DNA of 64,000 nucleotides from Pseudomonas putida (GCF_030159595.1 NZ_BSKJ01000014.1:1-64000); one strand, 5' to 3'. Counted from the first letter of the stretch, positions 1-8,963 are shown. The notes: generated by a model not told the origin, from the letters alone. Numbers and translations are program-made.

Positions 1-449
1 AGCTGGTCGTGCGGGGTCGGGGCGACTTCGTCGTAGACCTTGTCGATCGCTTCGGCCGTCCAGTGAATGGCTTGGGCCGCACCCGGGATGTCGATGCTGG
101 AGGAGTCGCCGATCGGCTTGCCCATGTCCAGGGTTTCCAGCAGCGCCAGCTCTTCGACATTTTTACGCAGCAGGTCGGCGAAGCGGATCAGCTTGGCCTT
201 GCGCTTGGCCGGGGCCAATTGCGACCACACGCCAGCGTTGAAGGTGGCGCGGGCATTTTCCACAGCGCGGTTGGCATCGGCCAGGTCGCAGCTGGCAACC
301 TTGGCCAGGAAGCGTCCGTCGACCGGGCTCAGGCACTCGAAGGTTTCACCAGATGCGGCATCGGTGTATTCGCCGTTGATGAAGGCGCGGCCTTCGATCT
401 TCAGTTGCTGGGCACGTTGTTCCCAGTCCGCACGGGTCAGGGTAGTCAT
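1..449 (-). CDS. kauB: Aldehyde dehydrogenase, N-terminal part (KauB/PuuC type)
   Basis: The first 149 residues of an NAD(P)-dependent aldehyde dehydrogenase are present; the rest lies beyond the window edge, so the catalytic Cys and Glu cannot be seen. The visible part has the usual N-terminal substrate-loop and Rossmann entry, with FINGEYTDAASGETFE, SPVDGR, and the family-typical ETLDMGKPI. A strong AAGAGGAGG ribosome site precedes the ATG at 449. The sequence resembles the gamma-glutamyl-aminobutyraldehyde dehydrogenases of putrescine breakdown, and puuA and puuD homologues lie 14-17 kb away, which supports that role. The family assignment is firm; the exact substrate is inferred. Confidence 0.85.
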   Translation of the reverse strand, partial: MTTLTRADWEQRAQQLKIEGRAFINGEYTDAASGETFECLSPVDGRFLAKVASCDLADANRAVENARATFNAGVWSQLAPAKRKAKLIRFADLLRKNVEELALLETLDMGKPIGDSSSIDIPGAAQAIHWTAEAIDKVYDEVAPTPHDQ

Positions 450-645
450 ACGAAACTCCTCCTCTTGTTTAGGTGCAACGCCGCACTGAGGACTCACAGG
501 CGTTGTCAGAATTCTGGCCGGGCGATGCGCGCACACGGGCAAGCGATACCCTAAACCAGCCGGTGTAAACTATCAATATATTTGACACGAAAGGCTCAAA
601 AGCCTACTGATGTTCATTTTATTAAACAACAATAGGAGCGGCACC

Positions 646-1005
646 ATGAGAATAGACAGCATCATCGACTTCGCGCAGATCATTACCGAGGCCGAGCGCT
701 ACCGCCCGGCGGCGGAAAAAATACTCAAGGGCGAGCCGGACCAGGCTGTCTACAACCACTATTCCAGCCCATGCGGGCAATTTGCCGCAGGCGTGTGGGA
801 AGGTGAGGTGGGGCAGTGGACGGTGAACTACACCGAGCACGAGTACTGCGAGATCGTCCAGGGCGTTTCGGTGCTGCGCGACCAGGACGGCGGGGCGAAA
901 ACCCTGCGTGCCGGCGATCGGTTTGTCATCCCGGCCGGCTTCAAGGGCACCTGGGAGGTGCTGGAGCCGTGCCGCAAGATCTATGTGATGTTCGAACAGA
1001 AGTAA
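646..1005 (+). CDS. Small cupin-domain protein
   Basis: A 119-residue single-domain cupin of the EutQ/ureidoglycine-aminohydrolase-like type. The C-terminal half has the cupin beta strands: WTVNYTEHEYCEIVQG, then RAGDRFVIPAGFKGTWE, ending KIYVMFE. The start at 646 is chosen over an in-frame upstream start because AGGAG lies at the right distance. Proteins of this type are often found beside amino-acid and polyamine catabolic genes, and here it is divergent from the aldehyde dehydrogenase, but its substrate cannot be named from sequence. It is cytoplasmic, with no signal peptide. Confidence 0.85.
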   Translation: MRIDSIIDFAQIITEAERYRPAAEKILKGEPDQAVYNHYSSPCGQFAAGVWEGEVGQWTVNYTEHEYCEIVQGVSVLRDQDGGAKTLRAGDRFVIPAGFKGTWEVLEPCRKIYVMFEQK

Positions 1006-1088
1006 CTATGTAGTGCAGGCAGCCTGCTGGCTTGCGTGAGGATGGCCCTGCCCATGTCGGGCCACCCCACTTCAACAGGAAGATCAGC

Positions 1089-1292
1089 ATGACCAACGAA
1101 GAAGTTCTGCGAACCCTCGCCCACCTGGTCGGCACCCCCTACGCGCCAGCCATGAAAGACACCATCTGCGCCCTCACCGGCCGCACCCGAGTGGTCGGCC
1201 CCAACGAGATGTGCACTCGCGAGCACGACATCGAGCGCATCCAGATCAAGGCCGGCGCCGACCTGCTGATCCAGGGCTTCGACTTCAACTGA
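1089..1292 (+). CDS. Small conserved-looking protein, possibly I78-inhibitor-like
   Basis: A 67-residue protein starting MTNEEVLRTLAHLVG, preceded by an AGGAAG ribosome site and followed at once by a strong terminator, so it is very likely a real gene. The C-terminal half, RVVGPNEMCTREHDIERIQI, loosely resembles the core of I78-family peptidase inhibitors (a VGPNDxVT..ypxRLNI pattern), but it lacks a signal peptide. The I78 link is only a resemblance by eye; otherwise the function is unknown. Confidence 0.7.
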   Translation: MTNEEVLRTLAHLVGTPYAPAMKDTICALTGRTRVVGPNEMCTREHDIERIQIKAGADLLIQGFDFN

Positions 1293-1305
1293 CCCTGCTG
1301 CAGGC

Positions 1306-1344
1306 ATAAAAAAACCCGCGTCCTTTCGGATGCGGGTTTTTTTT
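1306..1344. terminator. Bidirectional intrinsic terminator
   Basis: The run AAAAAAACCCGC and GCGGGTTTTTTTT flank a short loop, giving a GC stem with a T tract on either strand. It sits between the plus-strand small gene ending at 1292 and the minus-strand rpmG ending at 1360, so it can end both. Confidence 0.9.
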
Positions 1345-1359
1345 CAGGTCGCCGATCAA

Positions 1360-1515
1360 TTACTTGATCTTGGCTTCCTTGTACACCACGTGCTTGCGAA
1401 CAACCGGATCATATTTCTTGATCTCGATTTTGTCCGGGGTGGTGCGCTTGTTCTTGTCGGTGGTGTAGAAGTGGCCGGTACCGGCACTCGAAACCAGACG
1501 GATCAATTCACGCAT
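1360..1515 (-). CDS. rpmG: 50S ribosomal protein L33
   Basis: A 51-residue L33, starting MRELIRLVSSAGTGHFYTT and ending YKEAKIK. It is the zinc-independent form because the CxxC pairs found in zinc-binding L33 paralogues are absent. It lies 11 bases downstream of rpmB on the same strand, the conserved rpmB-rpmG operon, and ends at the shared terminator. It is a component of the large ribosomal subunit near the E site. Confidence 0.97.
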   Translation of the reverse strand: MRELIRLVSSAGTGHFYTTDKNKRTTPDKIEIKKYDPVVRKHVVYKEAKIK

Positions 1516-1526
1516 GATGTTCTCCC

Positions 1527-1763
1527 TTAAACCTTGGCGCCAGCTTTACGGATGTCAACCAGAACGGCGTCGATGCCGCGCTTGTCGATGATACGCATGC
1601 CTTTGGCGGAAACGCGCAGACGCACGAAACGCTTCTCGGATTCAACCCAGAAACGGTGGTGCTGCAGGTTCGGCAGGAAACGACGACGGGTTTTGTTGTT
1701 TGCGTGGGAAATGTTGTTCCCGGTTACTGGACCCTTACCAGTAACTTGACAGACTCTCGACAT
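1527..1763 (-). CDS. rpmB: 50S ribosomal protein L28
   Basis: A 78-residue L28 of normal length, starting MSRVCQVTGKGPVTGNN with the typical RRRFLPNLQHHRFW core. It is first in the rpmB-rpmG operon. A sigma-70-like promoter lies about 150 bases upstream on the same strand. It forms part of the large ribosomal subunit. Confidence 0.97.
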   Translation of the reverse strand: MSRVCQVTGKGPVTGNNISHANNKTRRRFLPNLQHHRFWVESEKRFVRLRVSAKGMRIIDKRGIDAVLVDIRKAGAKV

Positions 1764-2124
1764 GACTCAGCCCTCTAAAACCACATGCCCAACCCGGCAT
1801 GGGTTGGCCGCTTAATCTCTCAGTCTTTGGCGCCTGGGCGCCGTGATTCTGGAGGTCTTATCGACCGGATCCGCTTATGCGACAGGCCGAGCCCCTAGAA
1901 AAGAGCGCTGCTTTATACCAGAAAGACTTGGCTGCAACAACAGTAGATGTACATTGCCGCACGCCAGAACGCGCCGGGCCAGCATAGCGGCAGGCCCCGC
2001 CAGCCGTCGACCGCTCGTCGCCAGATTTGTAAAAAAGGGTGTGGTCATTTGCCGGCGGGCGCACTAGGGTAGGCCTTTTCCAGACTGCACTGGCAGATGG
2101 GCCACTGACAGCCAAGGAGCCACC
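1764..2124. other. 361-base gap between rpmB and the peptide-binding protein gene
   Basis: No gene is seen here. The gap holds the rpmB promoter candidate and a perfect small palindrome, GGCGCC-TG-GGCGCC at 1829-1842, in the rpmB leader. Short ORFs in this stretch have no convincing ribosome sites. Confidence 0.6.
1912..1940 (-). promoter_or_regulatory. Probable sigma-70 promoter of rpmB-rpmG
   Basis: Read on the minus strand there is TTGTTG (1935-1940), a 17-base spacer, then TATAAA (1912-1917). It points at rpmB, whose start is at 1763, implying a leader of roughly 140 bases. Confidence 0.55.
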
Positions 2125-3732
2125 ATGCGTGCCGCCGCCCTTTCCTTATTGTTCAACTCTCTGTTCGCCGCCGGCGCTCTGTTCGCTGCCGGCGTTGCCC
2201 AGGCGGCGCCGCTGAGCGTTTGCAGCGAAGCCAGCCCTGAAGGCTTCGACGTGGTGCAGTACAACTCGTTGACCACCACCAACGCCACGGCTGATGTGCT
2301 GATGAACCGCCTGGTGGAGTTCGATGCGGCGCAAGGCAAGGTGGTCCCGAGCCTGGCGGCCAGCTGGACGGTATCGGCCGACGGCCTGGTGTATGACTTC
2401 ACCCTGCGCGAAGACGTGAAGTTCCACAGCACCGCTTACTTCAAGCCAAGCCGCGAACTGAATGCCGACGATGTGCTGTTCAGCTTCCAGCGCATGCTCT
2501 ACCCGGCCCATGCCTGGCACAAGACTGCACCGGGCGGCTACCCGCATGCCCAGTCGCTGCAGCTGGGCAGCCTGATCAAGGCAATCGAGGCGCCGGCGCC
2601 GAACACCGTGCGCTTCACCCTCAGCCACCCGGACGCCACCTTCCTGGCCACCCTGAGCATGGGCTTCGCCTCGATCTACTCCGCCGAATATGCCGACAAG
2701 CTGCTCAAGGCCGGCACACCCGAGAAGCTCAACAGCCAGCCGATCGGCACCGGTCCGTTCGTCTTCCAGCGCTTCCAGAAGGACGCCGTGGTGCGCTACC
2801 GCGCCAACCCTGACTATTTCGCCGGCAAGCCGGCGGTCGACCCGTTGATCTTCGCCATCACCACCGATGCCAACGTGCGCCTGCAGAAACTCAAGCGTGG
2901 CGAGTGCCAGGTTGCCCTGTCGCCCAAGCCGCTGGACATTGCCGAGGCGGGCAAGGATGGCAATCTCAAGGTAGCGACCACCCCGGCCTTCATGACCGCC
3001 TTCGTCGCCATCAACAGCCAGCACCCTCCGTTGGACAAGCCGGAAGTGCGCCAGGCCATCAACCTGGCCTTCGACAAGCAGGCCTACCTCAAGGCCGTGT
3101 TCGAAGACTCCGCGGTGGCCGCCAACGGCCCCTACCCGCCTAATACCTGGAGCTACGCCAAGGACCTGCCCGGCTACCCGCTGGACGTGAAGAAAGCCAA
3201 GGCGCTGCTGACCAAGGCCGGTCTGGCGGAGGGTTTCAGCACGACCATCTGGACCCGCCCGTCGGGCAGCCTGCTCAACCCCAACCCCAGCCTTGGCGCG
3301 CAGTTGCTGCAGGCTGACCTGGCGAAGATTGGTGTGAAAGCGGAAATCCGCGTGATCGAGTGGGGCGAGCTGATCCGCCGCGCCAAGGCCGGCGAGCATG
3401 ACCTGCTGTTCATGGGCTGGGCGGGGGACAACGGTGACCCGGACAACTTCCTCAGCCCGCAGTTTTCCTGTGCGGCGGTCGAGTCGGGGACCAACTTCGC
3501 GCGCTTCTGCGACAACCGCCTGGACCAGCTGATCAGCGCCGGGCGCACCACCAACGACCAGAGCGTGCGCAGCCGGCTGTACCAGCAGGCGCAAACCTTG
3601 ATTCAGCAACAAGCGCTGTGGGTGCCGCTGGCGCATCCGACGGCGGCGACCCTGCTGCGCCAGGAGGTCGAGGGGTACCAGGTGAGCCCGTTCGGGCGGC
3701 TGGACTTCAGCAAGGTGTCGGTGACCAAGTAA
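2125..3732 (+). CDS. Peptide ABC transporter substrate-binding protein (DppA-like)
   Basis: A 535-residue periplasmic binding protein of the SBP_bac_5 family (oligopeptide/dipeptide/heme type). The first 27 residues form a signal peptide ending AGVAQA before APLSVCSEASPEGFD. The typical family pattern is seen in the N-terminal lobe (WTVSADGLVYDFTLREDVKF, then ELNADDVLFSFQRML) and in the C-terminal part (GWAGDNGDPDNFLSP). The RBS AAGGAG precedes the ATG. No permease or ATPase genes lie beside it, so it either feeds a transporter encoded elsewhere or is a stand-alone paralogue. The ligand is unknown. Confidence 0.9.
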   Translation: MRAAALSLLFNSLFAAGALFAAGVAQAAPLSVCSEASPEGFDVVQYNSLTTTNATADVLMNRLVEFDAAQGKVVPSLAASWTVSADGLVYDFTLREDVKFHSTAYFKPSRELNADDVLFSFQRMLYPAHAWHKTAPGGYPHAQSLQLGSLIKAIEAPAPNTVRFTLSHPDATFLATLSMGFASIYSAEYADKLLKAGTPEKLNSQPIGTGPFVFQRFQKDAVVRYRANPDYFAGKPAVDPLIFAITTDANVRLQKLKRGECQVALSPKPLDIAEAGKDGNLKVATTPAFMTAFVAINSQHPPLDKPEVRQAINLAFDKQAYLKAVFEDSAVAANGPYPPNTWSYAKDLPGYPLDVKKAKALLTKAGLAEGFSTTIWTRPSGSLLNPNPSLGAQLLQADLAKIGVKAEIRVIEWGELIRRAKAGEHDLLFMGWAGDNGDPDNFLSPQFSCAAVESGTNFARFCDNRLDQLISAGRTTNDQSVRSRLYQQAQTLIQQQALWVPLAHPTAATLLRQEVEGYQVSPFGRLDFSKVSVTK

Positions 3733-3739
3733 GCCTGCA

Positions 3740-3835
3740 CCGGCCTCTTCGCGGGTAAACCCGCTCCCACAGGAATAGCACCGCCTTTGAGGGCTGTGGA
3801 GATCCTGTGGGAGCGGGTTTACCCGCGAAAGGGCC
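3740..3835. repeat. REP pair (inverted)
   Basis: Two inverted copies of the P. putida-type REP element at 3740-3773 and 3804-3835, each with the core CGCGGGTAAACCCGCTCCCAC or its reverse. They face each other across about 30 bases between two convergent genes. Confidence 0.85.
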
Positions 3836-3854
3836 AGCACAGGAGCACAACGAC

Positions 3855-4535
3855 CTAAGCCACAATCCATCCCTGCTCAACCATCGACAACGGCTCCCCA
3901 TCACCGATGATGATGTGATCCAGCACCCGCACATCGATCAGCCCCAGCCCTCGCTTCAGCGACAAGGTCAGATGCACATCATCCTGGCTCGGCTCACTGT
4001 TGCCTGAAGGGTGGTTGTGGCACAGGATCAACGCCGCCGCGTTATGCAGCAATGCCCGCCGCACCACCTCCCGAGGGTAGACACTTGCCCGGTCGATCGT
4101 GCCCCTGAACAAGATCTCGAACGCCAACGGCCGGTGCTTGGTGTCCAGAAACAGGCATCCGAAAACTTCACTGGCCTCATGACGCAGCATCGCCTTGAGA
4201 TAACGCCGCACCGCCGCTGGCCCGTCAAGAGCCTCCGCGCGCTTGATGTTCTCATCCAGATAACGCCGACCGATCTCCAGAAGCGCCTGTAACTGTGCAT
4301 ACTTCACGGCCCCAATGCCCGGCTCGCGCAACACGGCCTCGCGATCAGCCTCCAGAAACTGCCTCAGCCCGCCAAAACGCACCAGCAGACCCCGCGCAAG
4401 GTCCAGTACGTTGCGCCCGGCAACACCCGAGCCCAGCAGAACGGCAAGCAACTCGGCATCCGTCAGCACCGCAGCCCCACGCTGCAACAACTTCTCCCTC
4501 GGCCGCTCTTCTGCCGGCCACTCCCTGATATTCAT
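3855..4535 (-). CDS. radC: RadC family JAB/MPN-domain protein
   Basis: A 226-residue RadC protein of normal length. The N-terminal part is a helix-hairpin-helix-like region (LREPGIGAVKYAQLQALLE). The C-terminal JAB/MPN domain keeps the metalloprotease-like motif HNHPSGN followed by SQDD, so the metal site looks intact. The family was once linked to DNA repair, but its true biochemical role is unsettled. It is divergent from coaBC, the usual position in gamma-proteobacteria. Confidence 0.93.
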   Translation of the reverse strand: MNIREWPAEERPREKLLQRGAAVLTDAELLAVLLGSGVAGRNVLDLARGLLVRFGGLRQFLEADREAVLREPGIGAVKYAQLQALLEIGRRYLDENIKRAEALDGPAAVRRYLKAMLRHEASEVFGCLFLDTKHRPLAFEILFRGTIDRASVYPREVVRRALLHNAAALILCHNHPSGNSEPSQDDVHLTLSLKRGLGLIDVRVLDHIIIGDGEPLSMVEQGWIVA

Positions 4536-4663
4536 CCCGCCCCTCTGCCTTTGCTGCGGCCCATTTCGGCCCTGTGTTAATCTATTTCGCCTCGTACATG
4601 CGACGTACTGCCGCAGGCAATTTCAAACGTCGCCGCCCGCTCTCACTGGAAAAAGGCAAGCCT

Positions 4664-5875
4664 ATGCAGCGGCTGTATCGCAAGCGCATCGTTCTCGGCG
4701 TAGGTGGCGGCATTGCCGCCTACAAAAGCGCCGAGCTGATTCGCCGACTCCTGGAGCACGGCGCGCAAGTGCGCGTCGTCATGACCCGTGGTGGTGCCGA
4801 GTTCATCACCCCGCTGACCCTGCAGGCGCTGTCGGGCCACCCGGTGCACATGGACCTGCTCGACCCGGCCGCCGAAGCGGCCATGGGCCATATCGAACTG
4901 GCCAAGTGGGCCGACCTGGTGCTGATCGCCCCGGCCACTGCCGACCTGATGGCGCGCATGGCCCAAGGCATGGCCGACGACCTGCTGACCACCTTGGTGC
5001 TGGCCACCGACGCCACCGTCGCCGTGGCCCCGGCCATGAACCAGGCCATGTGGCGTGACCCGGCCACCCAGGCCAACCTCGAACTGCTCAAGAGCCGTGG
5101 CATTCAGGTGTTCGGCCCGGCGTCCGGCAGCCAGGCCTGTGGTGACGTGGGCCTGGGCCGCATGCTCGAAGCCACCGACCTGGCCTGGTGCGCCGCAGAA
5201 AGCTTCAAGCGCCAGGCACTGACCGGCAAACATGTGCTGATCACCGCCGGGCCGACCCAGGAAAACATCGACCCGGTGCGCTACATCACCAATCATAGCT
5301 CCGGCAAGATGGGCTTCGCCCTGGCCGAAGCGGCTGCCGAAGCCGGAGCTCGGGTGACCCTCGTCACCGGCCCGGTGCACCTGCCAACCCCCGACCGGGT
5401 CAGCCGTATCGACGTGGTCAGCGCGCGGGACATGCTCGCGGCCTGTGAAGCAGCCATGCCGTGCGACCTGTTCATCGCCTCGGCAGCGGTTGCGGACTAC
5501 CGCCCGGAAGTGGTTGCCACACAAAAACTGAAGAAAGATCCTACGACCGGCGACGGCATGCTGCTGCAGATGGTGCGCAATCCCGATATCCTTGCCACCC
5601 TTGCTGGCCGCAGCGACCGCCCGTTCAGCGTCGGCTTTGCCGCCGAAACCGAACACCTGCTCGATTACGCCACGCGCAAGCTCAAGGACAAAAACCTCGA
5701 CCTGATCGTCGCCAATGATGTGGCCAACCCCAGCATCGGCTTCAACAGCGAAGAAAACGCCTTGACCGTGATCGACCGCCAGCAGCACCAGACTCTCTTC
5801 GCGCAGACCAGCAAGGGCAAGATCGCCCGGCAGTTGGTCGCCTTCATCGCCGAACGGCTTAACCAGGTTCAATAG
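4664..5875 (+). CDS. coaBC: Bifunctional phosphopantothenoylcysteine decarboxylase / phosphopantothenate-cysteine ligase
   Basis: A 403-residue two-domain enzyme that makes two steps of coenzyme A synthesis. The N-terminal flavoprotein (CoaC) domain shows GVGGGIAAYKSAELIRRL and the PAMNQAMW loop. The CoaB ligase domain begins near residue 190 with ITAGPTQENIDPVRYI, followed by NHSSGKMG and SAAVADYRP with the KLKK segment. The start at 4664 matches the family; an in-frame upstream extension to 4574 lacks homology. dut begins 4 bases after the stop, so the two are probably cotranscribed. Confidence 0.97.
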   Translation: MQRLYRKRIVLGVGGGIAAYKSAELIRRLLEHGAQVRVVMTRGGAEFITPLTLQALSGHPVHMDLLDPAAEAAMGHIELAKWADLVLIAPATADLMARMAQGMADDLLTTLVLATDATVAVAPAMNQAMWRDPATQANLELLKSRGIQVFGPASGSQACGDVGLGRMLEATDLAWCAAESFKRQALTGKHVLITAGPTQENIDPVRYITNHSSGKMGFALAEAAAEAGARVTLVTGPVHLPTPDRVSRIDVVSARDMLAACEAAMPCDLFIASAAVADYRPEVVATQKLKKDPTTGDGMLLQMVRNPDILATLAGRSDRPFSVGFAAETEHLLDYATRKLKDKNLDLIVANDVANPSIGFNSEENALTVIDRQQHQTLFAQTSKGKIARQLVAFIAERLNQVQ

Positions 5876-5879
5876 TTAC

Positions 5880-6335
5880 ATGCACGCTCTTCAAGCCAAG
5901 ATCCTCGACCCACGCCTGGGCACCGAATTCCCCCTGCCGACCTACGCCACCCCAGGCTCCGCCGGCCTGGACCTGCGCGCCCTGCTCAAGGAAGACACCG
6001 TCCTCGAGCCAGGCCAGACCCTGCTGATCCCTACTGGCCTGTCGATCTACATCGGCGACCCGGGCCTGGCGGCGGTGATTCTGCCGCGCTCGGGCCTGGG
6101 CCATAAGCACGGCATCGTGCTGGGCAACCTGGTCGGTCTGATCGACTCGGACTACCAGGGCGAGCTGATGGTGTCATGCTGGAACCGCGGCAACACGCCG
6201 TTCACCATCGCGGTTGGCGAGCGTATCGCCCAACTGGTGCTGGTGCCGGTGGTACAGGCCCATTTCGATATCGTCGAAGCCTTCGATGAAAGCCAGCGTG
6301 GCGCTGGCGGCTTCGGTCACTCCGGCAGCCACTGA
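5880..6335 (+). CDS. dut: dUTP diphosphatase
   Basis: A 151-residue trimeric dUTPase that hydrolyses dUTP to dUMP. All five family motifs are visible: GSAGLDLRA, PRSGLGHKHGI, GLIDSDYQGELMV, GERIAQLVLVPV and the C-terminal RGAGGFGHSG. It is the second gene of the coaBC-dut-algC-argB run, the standard Pseudomonas order. It prevents uracil incorporation into DNA and supplies dUMP for thymidylate synthesis. Confidence 0.97.
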   Translation: MHALQAKILDPRLGTEFPLPTYATPGSAGLDLRALLKEDTVLEPGQTLLIPTGLSIYIGDPGLAAVILPRSGLGHKHGIVLGNLVGLIDSDYQGELMVSCWNRGNTPFTIAVGERIAQLVLVPVVQAHFDIVEAFDESQRGAGGFGHSGSH

Positions 6336-6446
6336 GCCGGCAAATGACCGTTCAGGCCAAGGATGGCGAACTCTCTGGCGAAACCACCGTCCAAGCGTTC
6401 AGTTTGCGCCTGCCCAGAAAGCCTTTGACTAATGGAGCTTCCAGAG

Positions 6447-7847
6447 ATGAACGACATGGCCCACCTGGTCCCCGCCGCATTGCCCGACAGCATTTTCCGC
6501 GCGTATGACATCCGCGGCGTGGTCGGCAAGACCCTCCACGCCGAAACCGCCTACTGGATCGGCCGCGCCATCGGCGCCCAGAGCCTGGCCCAGGGCGAAC
6601 AGCAGGTTTCGGTCGGCCGTGATGGCCGCCTGTCCGGCCCGATGCTGGTCGAACAGCTGATCAAGGGCCTGGTCGACGCCGGCTGCCACGTCAGCGACGT
6701 CGGCCTGGTGCCCACCCCGGCGCTGTACTACGCAGCCAACGTGCTGGCGGGCAAGTCGGGCGTGATGCTGACCGGCAGCCACAACCCGTCGGACTACAAC
6801 GGTTTCAAGATCGTCATCGCTGGCGACACTTTGGCCAACGAACAGATCCAGGCCCTGCTGACGCGCCTGAAAACCAACGACCTGACCCTGGCCGAAGGCC
6901 GTGTGAAAAAGGTCGAGATCCTGGACCGCTATTTCCAGCAGATCGTCAGCGACGTGAAACTGGCCAAGCAACTCAAAGTGGTTGTGGACTGTGGCAACGG
7001 CGCCGCCGGTGTAGTCGCACCGCAACTGATCGAAGCCCTCGGCTGCGAAGTGATCCCGCTGTTCTGTGACGTGGACGGCAACTTCCCCAACCACCACCCG
7101 GACCCGGGCAAGCCGGAAAACCTCGAAGACCTGATCGCCAAGGTCAAGGAAACCGGCGCCGACATCGGCCTGGCCTTCGACGGTGACGGCGACCGCGTCG
7201 GTGTGGTGACCAATACCGGCAGCATCGTCTACCCCGACCGCCTGCTGATGCTGTTTGCCCAGGACGTGCTGGCGCGCAACCCGGGCGCCGAGATCATCTT
7301 CGACGTCAAATGCACCCGCCGCCTGACCCCGCTGATCGAACAGCACGGCGGCCGAGCCTTGATGTGGAAGACCGGCCATTCGTTGATCAAGAAGAAGATG
7401 AAGCAGACCGGTTCGCTGCTGGCTGGCGAGATGAGCGGTCACATCTTCATCAAGGAACGCTGGTACGGTTTTGACGACGGTATCTACAGTGCCGCGCGTC
7501 TGCTGGAGATCCTCAGCAAGACCGGACAGAGCGCCGAAAACCTGTTTGCCGCCTTCCCGAACGATATTTCCACGCCGGAAATCAATATTGATGTGACCGA
7601 CGAGGGTAAATTCAGCATCATTGATGCACTGCAACGCGACGCCGACTGGGGCGAAGCCAACTTGACCACCATCGACGGTGTGCGGGTCGACTACACCCAC
7701 GGCTGGGGCCTGGTTCGCGCCTCCAACACCACCCCGGTGCTGGTGCTGCGCTTCGAGGCCGACAGCGACGCCGAGTTGCAACGTATCAAGGATGTTTTCC
7801 GTACCCAGTTGCTGCGGGTTGAGCCTGAGCTGCAACTGCCGTTCTGA
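6447..7847 (+). CDS. algC: Phosphomannomutase / phosphoglucomutase
   Basis: A 466-residue alpha-D-phosphohexomutase of the AlgC type, interconverting hexose 1- and 6-phosphates for alginate, LPS and rhamnolipid precursors. It has the phosphoserine loop (TGSHNPSDYNG, active Ser in the TGSHNP motif), the metal loop DGDGDRVGV, the sugar-binding GEMSGHIF and the C-terminal phosphate site RASNTTPVLVLR. The start at 6447 is preferred because GGAG lies 9 bases upstream; a start at 6432 lacks one. It lies between dut and argB. Confidence 0.96.
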   Translation: MNDMAHLVPAALPDSIFRAYDIRGVVGKTLHAETAYWIGRAIGAQSLAQGEQQVSVGRDGRLSGPMLVEQLIKGLVDAGCHVSDVGLVPTPALYYAANVLAGKSGVMLTGSHNPSDYNGFKIVIAGDTLANEQIQALLTRLKTNDLTLAEGRVKKVEILDRYFQQIVSDVKLAKQLKVVVDCGNGAAGVVAPQLIEALGCEVIPLFCDVDGNFPNHHPDPGKPENLEDLIAKVKETGADIGLAFDGDGDRVGVVTNTGSIVYPDRLLMLFAQDVLARNPGAEIIFDVKCTRRLTPLIEQHGGRALMWKTGHSLIKKKMKQTGSLLAGEMSGHIFIKERWYGFDDGIYSAARLLEILSKTGQSAENLFAAFPNDISTPEINIDVTDEGKFSIIDALQRDADWGEANLTTIDGVRVDYTHGWGLVRASNTTPVLVLRFEADSDAELQRIKDVFRTQLLRVEPELQLPF

Positions 7848-7877
7848 CCGACTATCTGTTCCTTACAGGAGCCCTGC

Positions 7878-8783
7878 ATGACCCTCGATCGCGATGCCGC
7901 TTCCCATGTAGCCGAGGTTTTGTCCGAAGCACTGCCTTACATCCGCCGCTTTGTCGGCAAGACCCTGGTGATCAAGTACGGCGGCAACGCGATGGAAAGC
8001 GAGGAGCTGAAAACAGGCTTCGCCCGTGACATCGTGCTGATGAAGGCTGTGGGCATCAACCCGGTGGTGGTCCACGGTGGTGGCCCGCAAATCGGCGACC
8101 TGCTGAAGCGCCTGTCGATCGAAAGCCACTTCATCGACGGCATGCGCGTCACCGACTCGGCGACCATGGACGTGGTGGAGATGGTGCTGGGTGGCCAGGT
8201 CAACAAGGACATCGTCAACCTGATCAACCGCCACGGCGGCAGCGCCATCGGCCTGACCGGCAAGGACGCGGAACTGATCCGCGCCCGCAAGCTGACCGTC
8301 AGCCGCCAGACGCCCGAGATGACCACCCCGGAAATCATCGACATCGGCCATGTGGGTGAAGTGGTGAGCGTGAACACCGACTTGCTTAACATGCTGGTGA
8401 AGGGCGACTTCATCCCGGTGATCGCGCCGATCGGCGTGGGCGCCAACGGTGAGTCGTACAACATCAACGCCGACTTGGTAGCAGGCAAAGTGGCCGAGGC
8501 GCTGAAGGCCGAGAAGCTGATGCTGCTGACCAACATCGCCGGCCTGATGGACAAACAGGGCCAGGTACTGACCGGCCTGACCACCGAACAGGTCAACGAA
8601 CTGATCGCTGATGGCACCATCTATGGCGGCATGCTGCCGAAGATCAAGTGCGCGCTGGATGCGGTGCAAGGCGGTGTGAACAGCTCGCACATCATCGACG
8701 GCCGCGTGCCGAATGCTGTGCTGCTGGAAATCTTCACCGACAGCGGCGTGGGCACCTTGATCACCAACCGCAAGCCGCGCTGA
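7878..8783 (+). CDS. argB: Acetylglutamate kinase
   Basis: A 301-residue amino-acid kinase that phosphorylates N-acetylglutamate, the second step of arginine synthesis. It shows KYGGNAM near residue 35, VVHGGGPQIGDLLKRL, and the C-terminal GGMLPKIKCALDAV. It has an N-terminal extension of about 20 residues before the kinase fold (YIRRFVGKTLVIKYGG), as in the arginine-sensitive hexameric enzymes, so feedback inhibition by arginine is likely. CAGGAG precedes the ATG. Confidence 0.97.
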   Translation: MTLDRDAASHVAEVLSEALPYIRRFVGKTLVIKYGGNAMESEELKTGFARDIVLMKAVGINPVVVHGGGPQIGDLLKRLSIESHFIDGMRVTDSATMDVVEMVLGGQVNKDIVNLINRHGGSAIGLTGKDAELIRARKLTVSRQTPEMTTPEIIDIGHVGEVVSVNTDLLNMLVKGDFIPVIAPIGVGANGESYNINADLVAGKVAEALKAEKLMLLTNIAGLMDKQGQVLTGLTTEQVNELIADGTIYGGMLPKIKCALDAVQGGVNSSHIIDGRVPNAVLLEIFTDSGVGTLITNRKPR

Positions 8784-8801
8784 GTGATGGGTTAGCCTGC
8801 A

Positions 8802-8897
8802 CCGGCCTCTTCGCGGGCAAGCCCGCTCCCACAGGGATAGTGTCAACCTCGAAACTGGCGCATTAATTGTGGGAGCGGGTTTACCCGCGAAAGGGCC
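8802..8897. repeat. REP pair (inverted)
   Basis: Inverted REP copies at 8802-8834 and 8869-8897 downstream of argB, with the GTGGGAGCGGG core. They lie just before the shared argB/pyrE terminator. Confidence 0.85.
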
Positions 8898-8911
8898 CGA
8901 ACAGACGACAC

Positions 8912-8947
8912 AAAAAAGGCGACCTTCAGATGAAGGTCGCCTTTTTT
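8912..8947. terminator. Bidirectional intrinsic terminator
   Basis: A near-perfect hairpin with 17-base arms (AAAAAAGGCGACCTTCA and its complement) and a 2-base loop, giving a T tract on both strands. It separates convergent argB and pyrE. Confidence 0.93.
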
Positions 8948-8963
8948 CATTTCCAGGCCAGGA

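Noticed and set aside
2146..3870. A 574-codon open frame on the minus strand
   Set aside because: It is antisense to the clear peptide-binding protein gene and is a by-product of high GC; its translation has no recognisable domain.
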